Positions 1 to 7,600 of a stretch of DNA of 10,994 nucleotides are shown one piece after another. Origin of the DNA: GCA-2724215 sp015660315 (GTDB lineage: Bacteria; Latescibacterota; UBA2968; UBA8231); the NCBI GenBank assembly GCA_029941315.1, contig JAPYQE010000208.1, positions 1 through 10,994 of the forward strand, in the 5' to 3' direction. Numbering within the stretch: position 1 is the stretch's first letter; every line of letters starts with the position of its first letter. The notes below the pieces were generated by a model. It searched no databases. It was not told where the DNA came from and saw nothing but the letters and a program-made list of their open reading frames with translations. Both the position numbers and the translations under genes were made by a program.

Positions 1-382
1 TAAAGAAAGCGGCTTGATTGATTTCGTCCCCTTTCTTAGGGGGAGCTGTACTTAGCGTCCATATCTGCACCCAGTCTGATGCAACCTCATTGCCTGTTTT
101 CTTTACCCGAGCGCGAATAAAACCAACTGCAACAACTTTATCGCCGGACGCGATGAAGTCGGTTACATCGTGCTCAAGGATCTCCTGATTATCCCCAACA
201 ATGTCAAAGAATTCCTTAACACCATTCTTTCCACGAAACAATTTATTTTTCGGACTGTCTGGAGCGCCAATCCCGCGATGGTCCCATATAATACCCGAAA
301 AAAGCCCCAATAATCCGTTTATATCACCAACATCAAAGCAGTCATAGATGCTTTTTACAACAGCAACATTAGCTTCACTCAT
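1..382 (-). CDS. SnoaL/NTF2-like domain protein, partial at the window edge
   Basis: The reverse strand opens with ATG at 382, preceded by an AGAGGA ribosome binding site, and stays open for 127 codons to the window edge, so the C-terminus is missing. I translated it directly. It begins MSEANVAVVKSIYDCFDVGD, followed by a hydrophobic helix (GLLGLF), a W-D-H-R-G stretch, a FRGKNGVKEFF segment and FIASGDKVVAVG. This order is the usual plan of SnoaL-like (ketosteroid-isomerase-like, NTF2 fold) proteins: N-terminal helices, the RGxxGVxxFF helix, then a beta sheet with the GDxVVxxG strand. Members may be small enzymes or ligand-binding proteins of the cytoplasm, and the fold alone does not give a substrate. 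The neighbouring GFA gene is on the same strand 165 bases upstream. Family is fairly certain; specific function unknown. Confidence 0.85.
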   Translation of the reverse strand, partial: MSEANVAVVKSIYDCFDVGDINGLLGLFSGIIWDHRGIGAPDSPKNKLFRGKNGVKEFFDIVGDNQEILEHDVTDFIASGDKVVAVGFIRARVKKTGNEVASDWVQIWTLSTAPPKKGDEINQAAFF

Positions 383-417
383 TTTGTCCTCTTTCTGTGC
401 TGACCGGTTTGGGTATT

Positions 418-468
418 GCAAGATTTTCTTGCGGTGGATAGACCTACGCAGAAAAAGTTGTCTGTCAA
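418..468 (-). promoter_or_regulatory. Possible promoter and small inverted repeat upstream of the SnoaL-like gene
   Basis: On the minus strand a TTGACA box lies at 468-463 and is followed at about the right distance by a poor -10 (TAGGTC). Further toward the gene is a perfect inverted repeat, GCAAGA-TTT-TCTTGC, at 418-432, about 36 bases before the ATG. It could be an operator near the transcription start. Only the sequences are seen; the role is inferred. Confidence 0.3.
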
Positions 469-547
469 TAAATACGGATACCTATTGCGCGACGGCGACT
501 GCAGGCGCTGACATAACTATTGAACGAAAACCTTGTCCATTTGACCT

Positions 548-952
548 TTAGTCTTCTGGCTCAGTACGATCCCAGTGATCGGGCAACTTGACCCATTCGT
601 AAACATGGTCTCCTTGAGCAACGGTCATTGTTGGTTCGGGTAAAGGGTCATCAGTAAAGCACCCACCAGCGATGCCGGTCCCCTTAATTTTGGTCGCTCG
701 CCAATACAGAGTTGTCCCACAGTTACCGCAGAAATGCCTCTTTTGATCACCAAATCGAGTGTCCTTTCTCGCCCATATTCTTGGTTTGCCCATATAGCGT
801 ACAATCTGGCCGTCTTCAAAGTAGGCAGAAACGCCGAACGCACTACCCGTGCGCCGTTTGCAATTATCACAATGACAGATGCCGTGTAGCCAAGGTAATC
901 CCTCGACTTCAATGCCAATTTCTCTACAACAACATCTTGCAATTCTGTTCAT
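548..952 (-). CDS. GFA/CENP-V family zinc-binding protein
   Basis: The 134-residue protein has the cysteine pattern of the GFA (glutathione-dependent formaldehyde-activating enzyme/CENP-V) fold. It shows C7-x-C9 near the N-terminus, C26-H-C28-x2-C31 followed by KRRTGSAF (residues 32-39), and C75-x2-C78 followed by GTTLYWR. These cysteines bind two structural zinc ions in the family, and the length is typical. The start is well supported: GGGAGG sits 6 bases before ATG 952. In this family only some members act on glutathione adducts and most are uncharacterised, so formaldehyde detoxification is not claimed. It is flanked by unrelated same-strand genes with long gaps, so it is probably transcribed alone. 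The short C-terminal region (EWVKLPDHWDRTEPED) is acidic and typical of the proteobacterial members. Confidence 0.9.
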   Translation of the reverse strand: MNRIARCCCREIGIEVEGLPWLHGICHCDNCKRRTGSAFGVSAYFEDGQIVRYMGKPRIWARKDTRFGDQKRHFCGNCGTTLYWRATKIKGTGIAGGCFTDDPLPEPTMTVAQGDHVYEWVKLPDHWDRTEPED

Positions 953-1017
953 TTGGTACCTCCCTCAAAACTGCTTACGGACAATTGTATGGTTGGACTC
1001 ACGCGATAATCTCCTAC

Positions 1018-1143
1018 GAAAGACCTTCTGCCCAAGGTGTATTTCTTCAGAAGTGAGCACACCTGCAGCGCGCCTACTTCTGAAGAAATAAATTGATCTC
1101 TATCGTGGGAATGTTTTCAAGAAAGACCTTCTGCCCAAGGTGT
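1018..1143. repeat. Two 23-bp direct repeats (1018-1040 and 1121-1143) around an inverted repeat
   Basis: The same 23 bases, beginning GAAAGACCTTC and ending CCCAAGGTGT, occur at 1018-1040 and 1121-1143 in the same orientation. Each copy contains a short hairpin (ACCTT-CTGCCC-AAGGT). The 80 bases between the copies start with a separate inverted repeat. The block fills most of the gap between the GFA gene (start 952) and the lipocalin-like gene (stop 1203). I see no open reading frame or RNA gene in this gap. It could be a REP-like repeat pair, the footprint of a small insertion flanked by duplicated target, or a local duplication. Confidence 0.8.
1040..1090. repeat. Perfect 15-bp inverted repeat (hairpin)
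   Basis: TATTTCTTCAGAAGT at 1040-1054 is the exact reverse complement of ACTTCTGAAGAAATA at 1076-1090, with a 21-base GC-rich loop. The left arm begins on the last base of the first 23-bp direct repeat. There is no T-tract adjacent on either strand, so it is not a convincing intrinsic terminator. Confidence 0.8.
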
Positions 1144-1202
1144 GCGTGAGTTTTTTCGAGCACCTCGTCCTGTAAGTTCAAGGCTCGCGCCGATACGACG
1201 AA

Positions 1203-1745
1203 TTAGTCGACTCTAGTCAGAGTCCCTTTGCGGTTCCACACTTGTCCGTCGGCGAAAGTTACGGTGTAATAGGTTTTAAGCTCGTTTGGCGTTTCAGGAT
1301 CATATGAGATTTTGTACGAATTCACGAAGTCGTCCTGTCCTTCTACTAAATCTGTTCCAGGGGCATGAACAAAAGACAGCGCGGTATCTGACCGCTCAGA
1401 TAAATCAAGCTCTGGTTGAGTGCGAAGAGCGCAGTAGTGCTTCATTCGTAGCACGTTGTCTTTTTCGTGGTAGAGGCTTATCATCTCAGTCTCCCCTTCT
1501 ACAACTGTTTCAACTATCGTGCTACGAGCCGAAATAACTTTATAATCCAACTTTAGATCTATGTACTCGTCGTTATGAGAACTCCACAATTTGCCAGCCC
1601 AACTGCCCTCGAGTTTTTCGATCTGTTTAAATGCCGCGCTCGGTTCGTAAGGGGGTGGCTCTTGTACTTCCTCAGTGTAGCCGGTACTGATCGAGCCGAA
1701 AATTATGGCAGTGATACTAAGTATATTAATGATAGAATTTCGCAT
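1203..1745 (-). CDS. Exported lipocalin-like protein of unknown function
   Basis: I place the start at ATG 1745 (protein MRNSIINILS...), because GAGG lies 6 bases upstream; an in-frame ATG at 1778 would add 11 residues without a good ribosome site. The 180-residue protein starts with a signal peptide: a short basic N-terminus, then a hydrophobic run at residues 5-20, with likely cleavage near residues 22-24. The mature part shows LEGSW (45-49), SARSTIVET around 72-80, EMISLYH (87-93) and HYCALRTQP from residue 103. This order resembles a widespread group of small proteins with a lipocalin/FABP-like beta barrel annotated as hypothetical or DUF1579-like. It is presumably periplasmic. The ligand is unknown. 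It lies 98 bases downstream of the amidase stop and may share its transcript, but has its own ribosome site. Confidence 0.7.
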   Translation of the reverse strand: MRNSIINILSITAIIFGSISTGYTEEVQEPPPYEPSAAFKQIEKLEGSWAGKLWSSHNDEYIDLKLDYKVISARSTIVETVVEGETEMISLYHEKDNVLRMKHYCALRTQPELDLSERSDTALSFVHAPGTDLVEGQDDFVNSYKISYDPETPNELKTYYTVTFADGQVWNRKGTLTRVD

Positions 1746-1843
1746 AATTAACCTCATTTGAAAAAGGGTTAGGGGCATTATGTTAACGGCCGATGTTACG
1801 ATTACTACGGTCTATTTTTTATATATATTTTCGATACATGTTA

Positions 1844-3241
1844 TCAAACCGGTGGACATCTCGCGTGCCACTCAGTTGCCTCTTCATAGGCATGTGCAAT
1901 CTGGCAGAGCCGAGATTCGGTAAGATGTGCACCCAGGAACTGAAAGGTATAGGGTATTCCGTCTTCGTTTGTACCGCAGGGCAGCGAGATCGTCGGTGTC
2001 CCCGCAAAATCTGCAGGCACGGTATGTTGCATCTGGATATTCTGCATTGTTGGGTCGAAGTTAGCCATATCACCGTATTGGATTTCTGCGGACACTGGGA
2101 ATGGAACTCCCCCCCCCGGACAAGCTACCGCATCGACAGCAGAAAGCACGGCGATAAATTGAGCATTGAACTCAGCTCGAAGTTGACTGGCCTGGGAATA
2201 GGCTTCATCGCTCACCTCCGATCCAAAGCCCAAGAAGTCCCTGAAGTACGGACCGTAATCATCTGCCCGCGCCGGGTAGTTGGCTGCGTGAGCGCGGCAG
2301 GCTTCATACGCACAGATCTCGAACCACGAGTTCACGTGAGTCTCGCCAAGCTCGGGTATATTCACGTCTACGATCTCAGCACCTAACTCTTCCAAGACAC
2401 CTAGTGCGATCCCGATGGATGCCACGAGGCCCGGGTCAACGCCCTTTGTCGCATAATCGCGATCGAAACCGATCTGTGCCCCCTTCAAGCCTCGATCCAG
2501 CTCCTTGAGCATATTCGGGACTGGATCAGCAAGCGATGTCGGGTCATTGGGATCAAAACCAGCAATCGCCTCGAAGACGACGGCGGCGTCTGCCACACGG
2601 CGTGCCAGCGGTCCCACGTGATCGAGTGACTCGGCGAGTGGGAGGACGCCGTATCTGCTGACCCGGCCATAGGTCGGTTTGAGACCAACAACGCCATTGG
2701 CCATCGCTGGAAAGCGGATTGAACCCCCAGTATCTGAACCCAATGAAGCAAAGCATAGCCCAGCTGCGGTGGCGACGCCGGAGCCACTAGATGATGCTCC
2801 TGCCCACAGTTGTGCGCCCCAAGGGTTAATCGGTAGTCCGAAATCGGGGTGGTAGCCCGCCATGGCGCCCTCGGTCAGATTCAGCTTACCGAGGATAATA
2901 GCACCGGCTTCGGCAAGCTTCGCTATGACCGTCGCGTCGTGGTCCGGCACGAAGTCCGCAAGGACACCAAGGCCGCCCATTGTTCGAATGCCACGCGTGT
3001 AGCAGAGATCTTTCACCGCGATGGGAATTCCGTGAAGCGGTCCCCGATAGGTGCCAGATCTGATTTCCTGCTCGGCGGTGCGTGCAGCGGCAAGAGCCTG
3101 CTGGGTCATCACCGTTGCGTAGCTCCGCAGGTGAGGGTCAAGGGATGCGATGCGGTCTAACGTCATCTTCGTTAGGTCGACAGGTGAGACTTCCATCGCT
3201 TCTATCTGCTTTGCTACATCGATCAGGCTTGAGTAGTGCAT
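1844..3241 (-). CDS. Amidase-signature family hydrolase
   Basis: This 465-residue protein is a full-length amidase-signature enzyme, hydrolysing an amide bond to acid plus ammonia or amine. The catalytic triad is visible: Lys77 in GIPIAVKDL, the cis-Ser150 in GASSSGSG, and the nucleophile Ser174 in GSDTGGSIRFPA. The Ser150-Ser174 spacing of 24 matches characterised members such as FAAH. Other family landmarks are GKLNLTE (118-124), GLKPTYGRVSRYG and the late TPTISLPCG segment. There is no signal peptide, so it is cytoplasmic. It may be called GatA-like, but no gatB or gatC gene is near, so it is more likely a stand-alone amidase of unknown substrate. It starts 18 bases after the stop of the DUF3237 gene and is probably co-transcribed with it; its own ribosome site is poor, consistent with coupling. 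Confidence 0.92.
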   Translation of the reverse strand: MHYSSLIDVAKQIEAMEVSPVDLTKMTLDRIASLDPHLRSYATVMTQQALAAARTAEQEIRSGTYRGPLHGIPIAVKDLCYTRGIRTMGGLGVLADFVPDHDATVIAKLAEAGAIILGKLNLTEGAMAGYHPDFGLPINPWGAQLWAGASSSGSGVATAAGLCFASLGSDTGGSIRFPAMANGVVGLKPTYGRVSRYGVLPLAESLDHVGPLARRVADAAVVFEAIAGFDPNDPTSLADPVPNMLKELDRGLKGAQIGFDRDYATKGVDPGLVASIGIALGVLEELGAEIVDVNIPELGETHVNSWFEICAYEACRAHAANYPARADDYGPYFRDFLGFGSEVSDEAYSQASQLRAEFNAQFIAVLSAVDAVACPGGGVPFPVSAEIQYGDMANFDPTMQNIQMQHTVPADFAGTPTISLPCGTNEDGIPYTFQFLGAHLTESRLCQIAHAYEEATEWHARCPPV

Positions 3242-3259
3242 ATTCGATTCATATTTCGG

Positions 3260-3697
3260 TTAATGTCCGACGATCTTTACTTCGTACAATTGATAAACTA
3301 TAATACCCGTTTCGGAGTCGAATTGGCCGGCGCCAACGGCTTGTATTTTATTAAGCCATTGATAGCGTGAATCACCGGTTTGAAACGTAGGTGTTGAGGC
3401 AATTAACCCTGTGGACATATCTACTCGCCCACCATATTCCACATAAATAAAAGCACCGTCGTCTGTTTTTAACGTAAACCGTACATCTAACGCCCCAACA
3501 GCTCCATCTTCACCACTTAGAGTTAGCCAGTCCGCAGCATCATTAATAGCTAGCGTAGCATTGATGCGTTCACTCTCAAGTTTTATTTCTGGTACATCGG
3601 CAACAAGTCTATTGCCTTTGGGGCCGTTACCCACTTCTACCTCATCGCCAATTTTAGCTGTTATAGTGCCCATCGGTATTAGCTCTGCTGTAGCCAA
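3260..3697 (-). CDS. DUF3237 family protein, TTG start
   Basis: The frame is open back to an ATG at 3760, but the family start fits TTG at 3697. That codon has AAGGAG (3710-3705) 7 bases upstream, giving a 145-residue protein beginning MATAELIPMGTITAKIGDEV. Landmarks of DUF3237 proteins are present: VGNGPKGNRL (22-31), ADW (55-57), ALDVRFTLKTDDGAFIYVEY (69-88) and PTFQTGD-RYQWLN (103-116). These are small single-domain cytoplasmic beta-barrel proteins without an established reaction, often found beside catabolic genes. It is the first gene of a probable two-gene unit with the downstream amidase. This suggests, without proving, a shared substrate pathway. The extra 21 residues of the longer frame are hydrophobic and basic and have no counterpart in the family, so they are probably upstream untranslated sequence. 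Confidence 0.8.
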   Translation of the reverse strand: MATAELIPMGTITAKIGDEVEVGNGPKGNRLVADVPEIKLESERINATLAINDAADWLTLSGEDGAVGALDVRFTLKTDDGAFIYVEYGGRVDMSTGLIASTPTFQTGDSRYQWLNKIQAVGAGQFDSETGIIVYQLYEVKIVGH

Positions 3698-3704
3698 AAT
3701 GATA

Positions 3705-3710
3705 CTCCTT
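3705..3710 (-). promoter_or_regulatory. Ribosome binding site that decides the TTG start of the DUF3237 gene
   Basis: AAGGAG on the minus strand lies 7 bases from TTG 3697. No comparable site precedes the upstream ATG at 3760. Confidence 0.7.
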
Positions 3711-3790
3711 GATTTGGAAAGCCTTATAAGCATCAAAACGAACGCAGATATAAAATACAAAAGGAATCCGCTTTACTTTCCCGCGTTTTA

Positions 3791-4107
3791 ACGAATCTTT
3801 CGTCATTTTTAAATAAAAAAAGGATTTTGTGCTGAAAAAACGTCTGGTGGGTTAGAACCAAGGTGGCAGGGAGTGGCGTCGAATGTGTCCAGCGTAGAGG
3901 CTGTTGAGGATCAAGTCTCTCATTCATCTAATCGCCTTTGCCGGTGATCGTTGCACGCGCGATTAAATGGCAGATCGCTCCGGTCGTCGTCTGAGGTTGA
4001 GCGCAGAGTTTGCGCCGATACTGGTACCATCTCCCACGATGCAATTAGATCTGATAAACTGCTTGACGTGTAAGCCTGCACTTCTCTCGTTTTATTTATT
4101 TCCGAAT
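3791..4107. other. Intergenic region without a convincing gene
   Basis: This region separates the minus-strand block from the plus-strand genes. Its left end is AT-rich (runs of A near 3815-3840) with a small inverted repeat ACGAA-TCT-TTCGT at 3791-3803; the rest is closer to 50% GC. Short minus-strand open frames exist (for example 3733-3927 and 3920-4114), but their translations have no recognisable domain or ribosome site. The abrupt change of composition could mark degenerate insertion-sequence DNA, but I cannot name a family. Confidence 0.5.
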
Positions 4108-4155
4108 AGAACAACTCTAAATAAGCCGAATAAACGGCTTATTTAGAGTTGTTCT
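4108..4155. repeat. Perfect 21-bp-stem hairpin, 6-base loop
   Basis: Bases 4108-4128 (AGAACAACTCTAA then ATAAGCCG) are the exact reverse complement of 4135-4155; the loop is AATAAA at 4129-4134. There is no adjacent T-tract (the right side reads CTTAAG), so it is not a classical rho-independent terminator, although it could stop transcription from either side or structure the 5' untranslated region of the gene at 4210/4230. It does not carry the GTTRRRY core of an integron attC. Confidence 0.8.
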
Positions 4156-4199
4156 TAAGCAAACAAAGGCATGAAGGCACTGGGTATTTCTAATTAATC

Positions 4200-4212
4200 G
4201 GAGGAAAACATG
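4200..4212 (+). promoter_or_regulatory. Strong ribosome binding site and ATG out of frame with the following gene
   Basis: GGAGG at 4200-4204 is 5 bases before ATG 4210. This frame encodes only 16 residues (MATRVMLCMHFGLAER) and ends at TGA-like stop TAA 4258-4260, overlapping the start of the larger open frame at 4230. Either the ATG at 4210 is the true gene start followed by a one-base loss, or it is a short leader overlapping the gene. Confidence 0.6.
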
Positions 4213-4229
4213 GCAACTCGCGTTATGCT

Positions 4230-4532
4230 ATGTATGCACTTTGGTCTCGCCGAGAGATAAAGAATGAAGGTCGTGACAAGCTATTTGAAGGCATCCGTAT
4301 TTTGTTTAAAGGTTGGAACGACATGGGGATTAGGTTGATCGGTACGTTCGGGAATTCGGGACATACCCCAGGTGGTTTTGTACACCACGCTATCTTTGAA
4401 GTCGATTCAACTGACATAGTGGGCAAAATGGACAGTGACTTTATGAATGCAGATTGGAACCACATGGTAGAATCGTTTGCATTGCATTTGGGCAGTGGAA
4501 GGTTATTTATTGACGATCATTTTGCAGATTGA
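4230..4532 (+). CDS. Small hypothetical protein, possible 5' frameshift
   Basis: The open frame encodes 100 residues starting MYALWSRREIKNEGRDKLFE and ending DDHFAD. I do not recognise the family with confidence. The layout (helix with basic residues, then GIRLIGTFGNSG, then HHAIFEVDS, then a helix and a C-terminal DD) would suit a small alpha-beta ferredoxin-like fold of the Dabb/DUF3303 type, which is only a guess. The ATG at 4230 has no ribosome site, while a strong one serves ATG 4210 in another frame. Adding a single base between 4213 and 4229 would join the two into a protein of about 107 residues beginning MATRV. It is the first plus-strand gene after the switch of coding direction and lies 154 bases before the CPBP gene. 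Confidence 0.55.
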   Translation: MYALWSRREIKNEGRDKLFEGIRILFKGWNDMGIRLIGTFGNSGHTPGGFVHHAIFEVDSTDIVGKMDSDFMNADWNHMVESFALHLGSGRLFIDDHFAD

Positions 4533-4686
4533 ATACATGCTCAGGCAAAATGCGCTAAGCCCTTATTTATGGGTATCTGTTTGCTGCTATAAGTCTCTTC
4601 GTACTGGTATACAATAATAAGGCTCGGATCTTTCTTATTGGTAATCACCGCATAAGGCTGGCAAATTGCTGCCACAGGAGGCCTAT

Positions 4687-7600
4687 ATGTTACGTAAGCC
4701 TGGTTTTTGGCTACTGTTTGTTCTGTGCTCTTCAGTTTGTATTGGTTTGACACTTCGTTACTTTGCCGCGGCTTTTCCATTGGTGGCGCTTGATCTACGC
4801 ATGGACCGTGAGCAGGCCTTATCTCAGGCCGCTGAGCTAGCCCGTAATAATGGCTGGGGCCCTGCTACTTTCGGTCAGGCTGCCTCTTTTGAACTGGACC
4901 AGCAAACCCAGCATTTTGTTGAACTGGAAGCCGGTGGCAATGAGGCTTTTGGTGCCATGTTGGCGGGGGATCTTTATGCGCCTTATAAATGGGTAGTACG
5001 TCATTTCCAGCAGAATGAAATACATGAAGTGCGGATCTACTTTACCCCAACCGGCGTTTTTTACGGCTTTGCCGAGCAATTTCCTGAAGACGAAGCGGGT
5101 CCGGCATTGGACAATGATGCCGCTTTAGCCATTGCCGAAGCGGCCGCTAGCGGCTCATTTGGCATAGATCTGGATGTTTATGAGCGCGTTGAAGCTTCCG
5201 AGGAAATTCGTCCCGGGGGACGGGTAGACCACACCTTCGTTTATGAGCGCCCCGAACCGCAGGTGGGTGAAGGGCAGTATCGTTTGCGCCTTAATGTTGC
5301 CGGTGAGCGCTTGTCCGGACTGGTGCATTTTGTTGAAGTGCCGGAAGCCTTTCAGCGGCGTTACACGGAAATGCGTTCGGCTAACGATACCATTGCTGCG
5401 GGTGGTAGTATTGTAATGGTGTTGGTTTATATCCTGGGTAGCGTGATTGGATTATTCTTTCTTTTACGTCAGCGGTGGGTTATCTGGCGGGCCGCACTGT
5501 GCTGGGGGCTTATTGTCGGTGGCCTGCAGGCCCTGGATGTACTTAATGGGCTGCCTCTGAGTTGGATGTACTACGATACTGCATTGACGGAAACGATGCA
5601 TATCATCCAGCAGCTGATGAGTGCCCTACTAGGTTTCGTTGGCATGACCTTATTATTGACCTTCTCTTTTATGGCGGCTGAGAGTTTATCCCGTCGGGCC
5701 TTTCCGCATCATGTGCAACTTTGGCGGCTGTGGTCTACAGATGCGGGTGCCTCGGTAGAAATCCTTGGCCGTACGGTGGGCGGTTATCTGTTGGTTGGTA
5801 TTATGTTTGCCTTTGTGGTGGGCTTCTACTTTCTCAACAGTCACCTGCTTGGTTGGTGGAATCCCTCTGAGGCCCTGTTTGCGCCTGATGTGCTCGCCGT
5901 TTATTTCCCCTGGTTTACATCTATTGCGCGTTCATTACAGGCCGGCTTTTGGGAGGAGTGTCTTTTCCGTGCCGTACCGCTGGCTGGTGCTGCTTTGTTG
6001 GGCCAGCGTTTTGGCCGACGGTCGCTGTGGATCGGCGCTGCTTTCCTATTGCAGATCATTGTTTTTGGCGCTGGCCATGCCAATTATCCGGCCCAGCCGG
6101 CCTATGCCCGCGTCGTTGAACTGATCATTCCCTCGGCCGTATTTGGTGGGCTGTATCTGGCGTACGGTCTACTACCGGCGATTGTTATGCACTTTGCCTA
6201 CGATGTCGTGTGGTTTGCGCTACCGCTTTTTGTGTCGACGGCACCGGGTTTGTGGCTCGATCGCAGTCTAGTGGTGCTATTAGCGCTGACGCCGCTGTGG
6301 ATTGTTTTATTTTGCCGCTGGCGCAGCGGTGCTTGGGGCGTTGTTCCGGCGGCTCTTTTTAACCGAGCCTGGACGCCGCCCGAAGCTGCAGTTATAGTGC
6401 CGGATGCTGCTCCGGTTACCCGTACGACAGTTGGGACTGGCAAACTTAAGGAGCGAGCCCGTGTGGTCTTGTTTGTTGGTGGTGTTATTGGTTTGGGGCT
6501 GTGGTGGTATACCACACCTTTTACCAGCTTGGCACCGCCCCTGAAGCTTTCTCGTAGTGAGGCTCAGACCCGGGCTGATGCGGCCTTGGTCGAGCGTCAA
6601 ATTGAGCTGTCGGCGCCCTGGCGTGTATCCAGTACAGTACGCCAAAATCAAGACCAGGGGCATATTTACATTTGGCGTGAAGGCGGCCGGGAAGCGTATG
6701 CACAATTGTTGGGTAACTATTTGTCGCCACCTTATTGGAAGGTGCGCTACGCGCGTTTTGACGAAGAAACCGAAGTTGCTGAGCGTGCTGAGGAATATCA
6801 TGTGATTATCGGTGCTGATGGCCAGATTGTTGAGGTGAGGCACCAATTGCCCGAGGGCCGCCCAGGGGCAACGTTAGAGGAGCCTCAGGCCCGGGCTTTG
6901 GCGCAGCAGGTGCTAAGCGAGCGCTTTGCGTTGGAGGCTGAGCAACTCGAAGAGATTTCTGCTAAGCCTCATAAGCGACCCGCTCGGCGTGATTGGACAT
7001 TTACCTTTCGAGACAGCCTCAATTACCCGCTACCAACAGGTGAAGCACGCCTGAGTGTAGTTATTGCCGGTGATGAAGTAGTCTCAACGGGGCGTTATAT
7101 TCACGTACCCGAAGAGTGGAGCCGCCAGGAGCGCGAGCGCACCAGCTTTTTGCAGATGTTGAACATGCCTGCCATGGTAGTGGTGATCCTCGGGGCGTTG
7201 GCGTTTATCGTCGGGGCCATTGTCAGTTGGAGTCGGGGCCGTTTTGTCGTACCGACATTCCTGCGCTTTTTTATCCTGCTTGGTGTTGCCGGACTACTGG
7301 CAATGCTGAATAGTTGGCCCAATACGGAATACAATTATACAACCTCGGAGCCGCTTACCCATCAGATTCCAATGGCTATTGTTGGTGGTATCTTGGGTGC
7401 TCTTGTGTTGGGTGGGGTGTTGGCGCTTCTAGCCGGTTTTGCCCATGTGTGGCAGCGCCCGGCGGCACGGGGTGAAACCCCATCTGTAGTTACCGGTATC
7501 GCGTTGGGGACGCTGGTGGCCGGTATAATGAGCGTGCTAGACTATATGACGCCGTCGATGGTTTCTTTTTGGCCCGGTTATGGCGGCACAACGCACTATT

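Noticed and set aside
1018..1143. Small CRISPR array
   Set aside because: Only two repeat copies exist, the 80-base spacing is irregular for CRISPR and there are no cas genes in the window.
1793..2386. Long plus-strand open frame inside the amidase gene
   Set aside because: It lies wholly opposite a full-length amidase with its catalytic triad and has no recognisable domain of its own.
1..3760. Integron cassette array (several unrelated small genes on one strand with separate ribosome sites)
   Set aside because: No gap between the genes shows an attC layout with RYYYAAC and GTTRRRY cores, and the DUF3237-amidase spacing of 18 bases leaves no room for one.
3733..4114. Two short minus-strand reading frames, one with a transposase-like feel
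   Set aside because: The translations have no recognisable domain, no ribosome site and low-complexity parts; I cannot support an insertion-sequence assignment.
4108..4155. Integron attC or rho-independent terminator
   Set aside because: The ends read GTTGTTC rather than GTTRRRY, the stem is perfect without the extrahelical bases of attC, and no T-tract follows on either strand.
6307..6846. Open frames opposite the CPBP gene
   Set aside because: They mirror the codon bias of the plus-strand gene and have no start signals or domains.
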